Shown: one piece after another, positions 3,348-5,242 of the stretch
Numbering within the stretch: position 1 is the stretch's first letter
Layout of the letters: each line of letters starts with the position of its first letter
DNA from: Thermoplasmata archaeon
GTDB taxonomy: Archaea; Thermoplasmatota; Thermoplasmata; Halarchaeoplasmatales; Halarchaeoplasmataceae
Length of the DNA: 5,242 nt
Assembly (NCBI GenBank): GCA_019594195.1
Contig: JAFDTP010000109.1
Coordinates: forward strand, 1-5,242
Direction: 5' to 3'
Made by a program: the position numbers and the translations under genes
Notes under the pieces: generated by a model
Told to the model about the DNA's origin: nothing
Databases searched by the model: none
The model's input: only the letters and a program-made list of their open reading frames with translations

Positions 3348-5225
3348 ATGGAAAAGCATAGCGCTCACGACTCAGTAGAGGAGATGTATGATAAGGTCAA
3401 AAAAGACGATATGACGAACGTTCATGATAGATACGATGCCATGGAAAAAGTTCGCTGCGACTTTTGTGCTAAAGGGACCAGATGTAATATCTGTTCTCAG
3501 GGACCTTGCAGGATAGTGGATGGTGTGACAGAGAGAGGCGTCTGTGGTATAGACAAAGACGGGATGGTGATGAGGAATATGTTGAAAGTAAACAGCATGG
3601 GAACTTCAGCTTATACCTATCACGCTAATACAACTGCTAAAACTCTAAAAGCCACCGCCGAAGGAAAAACTATATTCGATATCGAAGATGAAGAAAAATT
3701 GAATAGTCTAGCCGAAAGGATAGGATTGGACACTTCAAAAGATAAATACGAGCTAGCAGAGGATCTAGCGGATTTCATGATTGAAGAGATAAATCGAGAC
3801 AGTGAAGAGACCTCAGAAGTATTGAAAGAATTTGCACCAGAGTCCAGACAGGAGGTCTGGGATGAATTAGATATAGCTCCTGGTGGACCATTACATGAAT
3901 TGATGAATGTGAAAACGAGCGTCATGACGAACGTCGACAGCGACTATCAAAGCATGGCTCTCAAGACACTAAGGATGGGTTTAGCCACATCTTACGGATC
4001 ACTGACACTTCTCGAAGAAGCTCAGGACGTACTTTTCGGAACGGCAGAACCTCACGAAGCTGAAGTCGACATGGGTGTTTTAGATCCTGATTATGTAAAT
4101 ATTCTACCTAACGGTCACGAGCCCTTCATGGGTGCTGCATTGATCCACGTTGCTAGAAGAGAGGAAATCCAGGAAAAAGCTAGAGATGCAGGCGCTGAAG
4201 GAATCCATATAGTAGGTTCTATAGAGACTGGACAGGAACTGATGCAGCGCTTCGAGACAGACGATGTTTTCGTAGGATTGACCGGCAACTGGTTGAACGA
4301 GGAATACGTTCTAGCTACAGGAGCGGTCGATGCTTTCGTCGCGGACATGAACTGTACTGTACCAACAGCTGGGGAATACGCGCAAAAGTTCAACTCCAAG
4401 ATCATACCTGTCACAAAACTGGTCAATATACCGGGTGTAGATCACGACATCAATTACGTGCCGGAGAAAGCTGAAGAACAAGCGTTAGAGATCATCGATA
4501 GAGCTATTGAGAACTACAAAAAGAGAGATGGTAATGAGACCAACGTTCCTGACGTGAAAAAGGATATAGTCACAGGATTTTCACCCAAGGCTGTGCTCAA
4601 CGCGCTCGGCGGTTCTTTAGACCCATTACTCGAACACATACAGAACGGCAATATCAAAGGTATCGTCGCACTAGTGAGTTGTACTACATTAGACAACGGA
4701 CCTCAAGACGATACAACGATAAAAGTGGCTGAAGAACTGATCAAGAGAGACATACTGGTGCTTAGTGCGGGTTGTGGAAACGCAGGGTTACAGGTCGGAG
4801 GTCTGACTTCACTCGATGCGGTCGAGAAAGCTGGAGACGGTCTGACCGCTGTCTGCGAAGCCCTAGAGATACCTCCGGTCTTGAGCTTTGGAACTTGTAC
4901 CGATACTGGAAGACTGATAAATCTCGTTTCTACTGTCGCAGGCGCATTGGATGTAGATCCTACACAACTGCCCGTTGCGGTGACCGCGCCTGAATACATG
5001 GAACAGAAAGCTACGATCGCTGCAGTCGCTGCGATAGGATACGGACTTTACACGCACGTCTCTCCGACTCCACCTGTAACAGGAAGTGAGAACGTCGTGA
5101 AACTCTTGACAGAAGATGTTGAAGAACTTACCGGTGGTAAACTCGCGGTTGGAGACGATCCGGTTACTATCGTCGACGGTATAGAAGAACACATCGAGAA
5201 GAAAAGAGAAGGACTCGGTCTATAG
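3348..5225 (+). CDS. cooS: CooS-family Ni,Fe-CODH homologue with a predicted hybrid Fe-S-O cluster site
   Basis: The 625-aa cytoplasmic protein aligns end to end with anaerobic CO dehydrogenase CooS (about 636 aa), from the N-terminal FeS region to the EKKREGLGL tail. B-cluster cysteines are C46, C49, C54 and C66. Two D-cluster cysteines, C37 and C40, lie in a Cx2C pair. Of the C-cluster ligands, H257, C336, C445, C476 and C517 are present, as is catalytic-type K554. The cysteine equivalent to CODH-II Cys295, however, is E293 (GSIETGQE where CODH has GICCTGNE). His93 is Y91, and of the surface histidine relay only H92 remains. K554 lies in EQKA, as in hybrid cluster proteins, placing E552 where HCP has its glutamate ligand. 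CooS-V of Carboxydothermus, which also lacks a canonical ligand cysteine, is reported to hold a Fe-S-O cluster, to lack CODH activity and to turn over hydroxylamine slowly. A similar redox or nitrogen-oxide role is inferred. No ACS, CooF or CooC gene is visible; only 17 bp follow the stop. Confidence 0.92.
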   Translation: MEKHSAHDSVEEMYDKVKKDDMTNVHDRYDAMEKVRCDFCAKGTRCNICSQGPCRIVDGVTERGVCGIDKDGMVMRNMLKVNSMGTSAYTYHANTTAKTLKATAEGKTIFDIEDEEKLNSLAERIGLDTSKDKYELAEDLADFMIEEINRDSEETSEVLKEFAPESRQEVWDELDIAPGGPLHELMNVKTSVMTNVDSDYQSMALKTLRMGLATSYGSLTLLEEAQDVLFGTAEPHEAEVDMGVLDPDYVNILPNGHEPFMGAALIHVARREEIQEKARDAGAEGIHIVGSIETGQELMQRFETDDVFVGLTGNWLNEEYVLATGAVDAFVADMNCTVPTAGEYAQKFNSKIIPVTKLVNIPGVDHDINYVPEKAEEQALEIIDRAIENYKKRDGNETNVPDVKKDIVTGFSPKAVLNALGGSLDPLLEHIQNGNIKGIVALVSCTTLDNGPQDDTTIKVAEELIKRDILVLSAGCGNAGLQVGGLTSLDAVEKAGDGLTAVCEALEIPPVLSFGTCTDTGRLINLVSTVAGALDVDPTQLPVAVTAPEYMEQKATIAAVAAIGYGLYTHVSPTPPVTGSENVVKLLTEDVEELTGGKLAVGDDPVTIVDGIEEHIEKKREGLGL

Positions 5226-5242
5226 AGCTGGTTCAACTCAAA

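Noticed and set aside
3348..5225. Annotation as an ordinary CO dehydrogenase of the acetyl-CoA pathway
   Set aside because: The Cys295 equivalent is glutamate, the His93 equivalent is tyrosine, and no acetyl-CoA synthase or CooF/CooC gene is visible in the window.
4115..5236. Several minus-strand frames of 60-109 codons within the CooS-like gene
   Set aside because: All are antisense shadows of a gene that aligns over its full length with CooS.
5224..5242. GGTTCAACTC at the window end, resembling a tRNA T-arm
   Set aside because: It is only a few bases, immediately after the CooS-like stop, with no acceptor stem or anticodon arm visible.
1..5242. CRISPR array or rRNA
   Set aside because: No regularly spaced direct repeats and no rRNA-like conserved stretches were seen; the repeats at 1309-1549 are distinct hairpins, not a repeat-spacer array.

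Overview
The window looks archaeal. Both intergenic promoters show TATA-like AT-rich boxes about 25 bp from the likely transcription start. Shine-Dalgarno motifs (GGAGGTG, GGTGA, AGGTG) precede several starts, AGA/AGG/ATA codons are common, and the gene families (UPF0175 antitoxin, archaeal RelE, V4R-domain regulator, CooS-type enzyme) are typical of anaerobic Euryarchaeota and relatives. The proteins are acid-rich. I cannot place the organism more narrowly.

Positions 1-1240 hold a minus-strand toxin-antitoxin cluster. In transcription order it contains a palindrome-bearing promoter, a 61-aa antitoxin, a RelE-type toxin one base later, a possible 43-aa ORF, and a UPF0175/ribbon-helix-helix antitoxin joined to that ORF by an ATGA overlap. 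No PIN toxin for the UPF0175 protein is visible before the window edge.

Positions 1240-2490 hold no intact gene that I trust. They contain six successive inverted repeats (1309-1549), one with a terminator-like T run. They also contain a frameshifted minus-strand sequence coding for a membrane anchor plus zinc ribbon (1549-1962), and a frameshifted plus-strand gene with a calcium-binding-type DxDxDxxxDxxE loop (1954-2543). This looks like decayed accessory or mobile DNA, because the genes on both sides are open over their full length.

Positions 2492-5225 are the core of the window: two divergent genes sharing a 115-bp control region. On the minus strand is a winged-helix plus V4R regulator rich in cysteine, resembling the redox-sensing MsvR class of methanogens. 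On the plus strand is a 625-aa homologue of the anaerobic Ni,Fe carbon monoxide dehydrogenase CooS. The space between them carries a perfect 16-bp palindrome midway between the two promoters and a second 13-bp palindrome between the TATA box and start of the CooS-like gene.

The CooS-like protein is probably not a CO dehydrogenase. The C-cluster cysteine equivalent to Cys295 of Carboxydothermus CODH-II is a glutamate (E293), and the proton-relay histidine His93 is tyrosine. A second glutamate sits in an EQKA motif (E552) like that of hybrid cluster proteins. All seven protein ligands of the HCP hybrid Fe-S-O cluster therefore have counterparts in a CODH scaffold that keeps its B- and D-cluster cysteines. 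I infer a redox- or nitrogen-oxide-stress enzyme controlled by the neighbouring V4R sensor.
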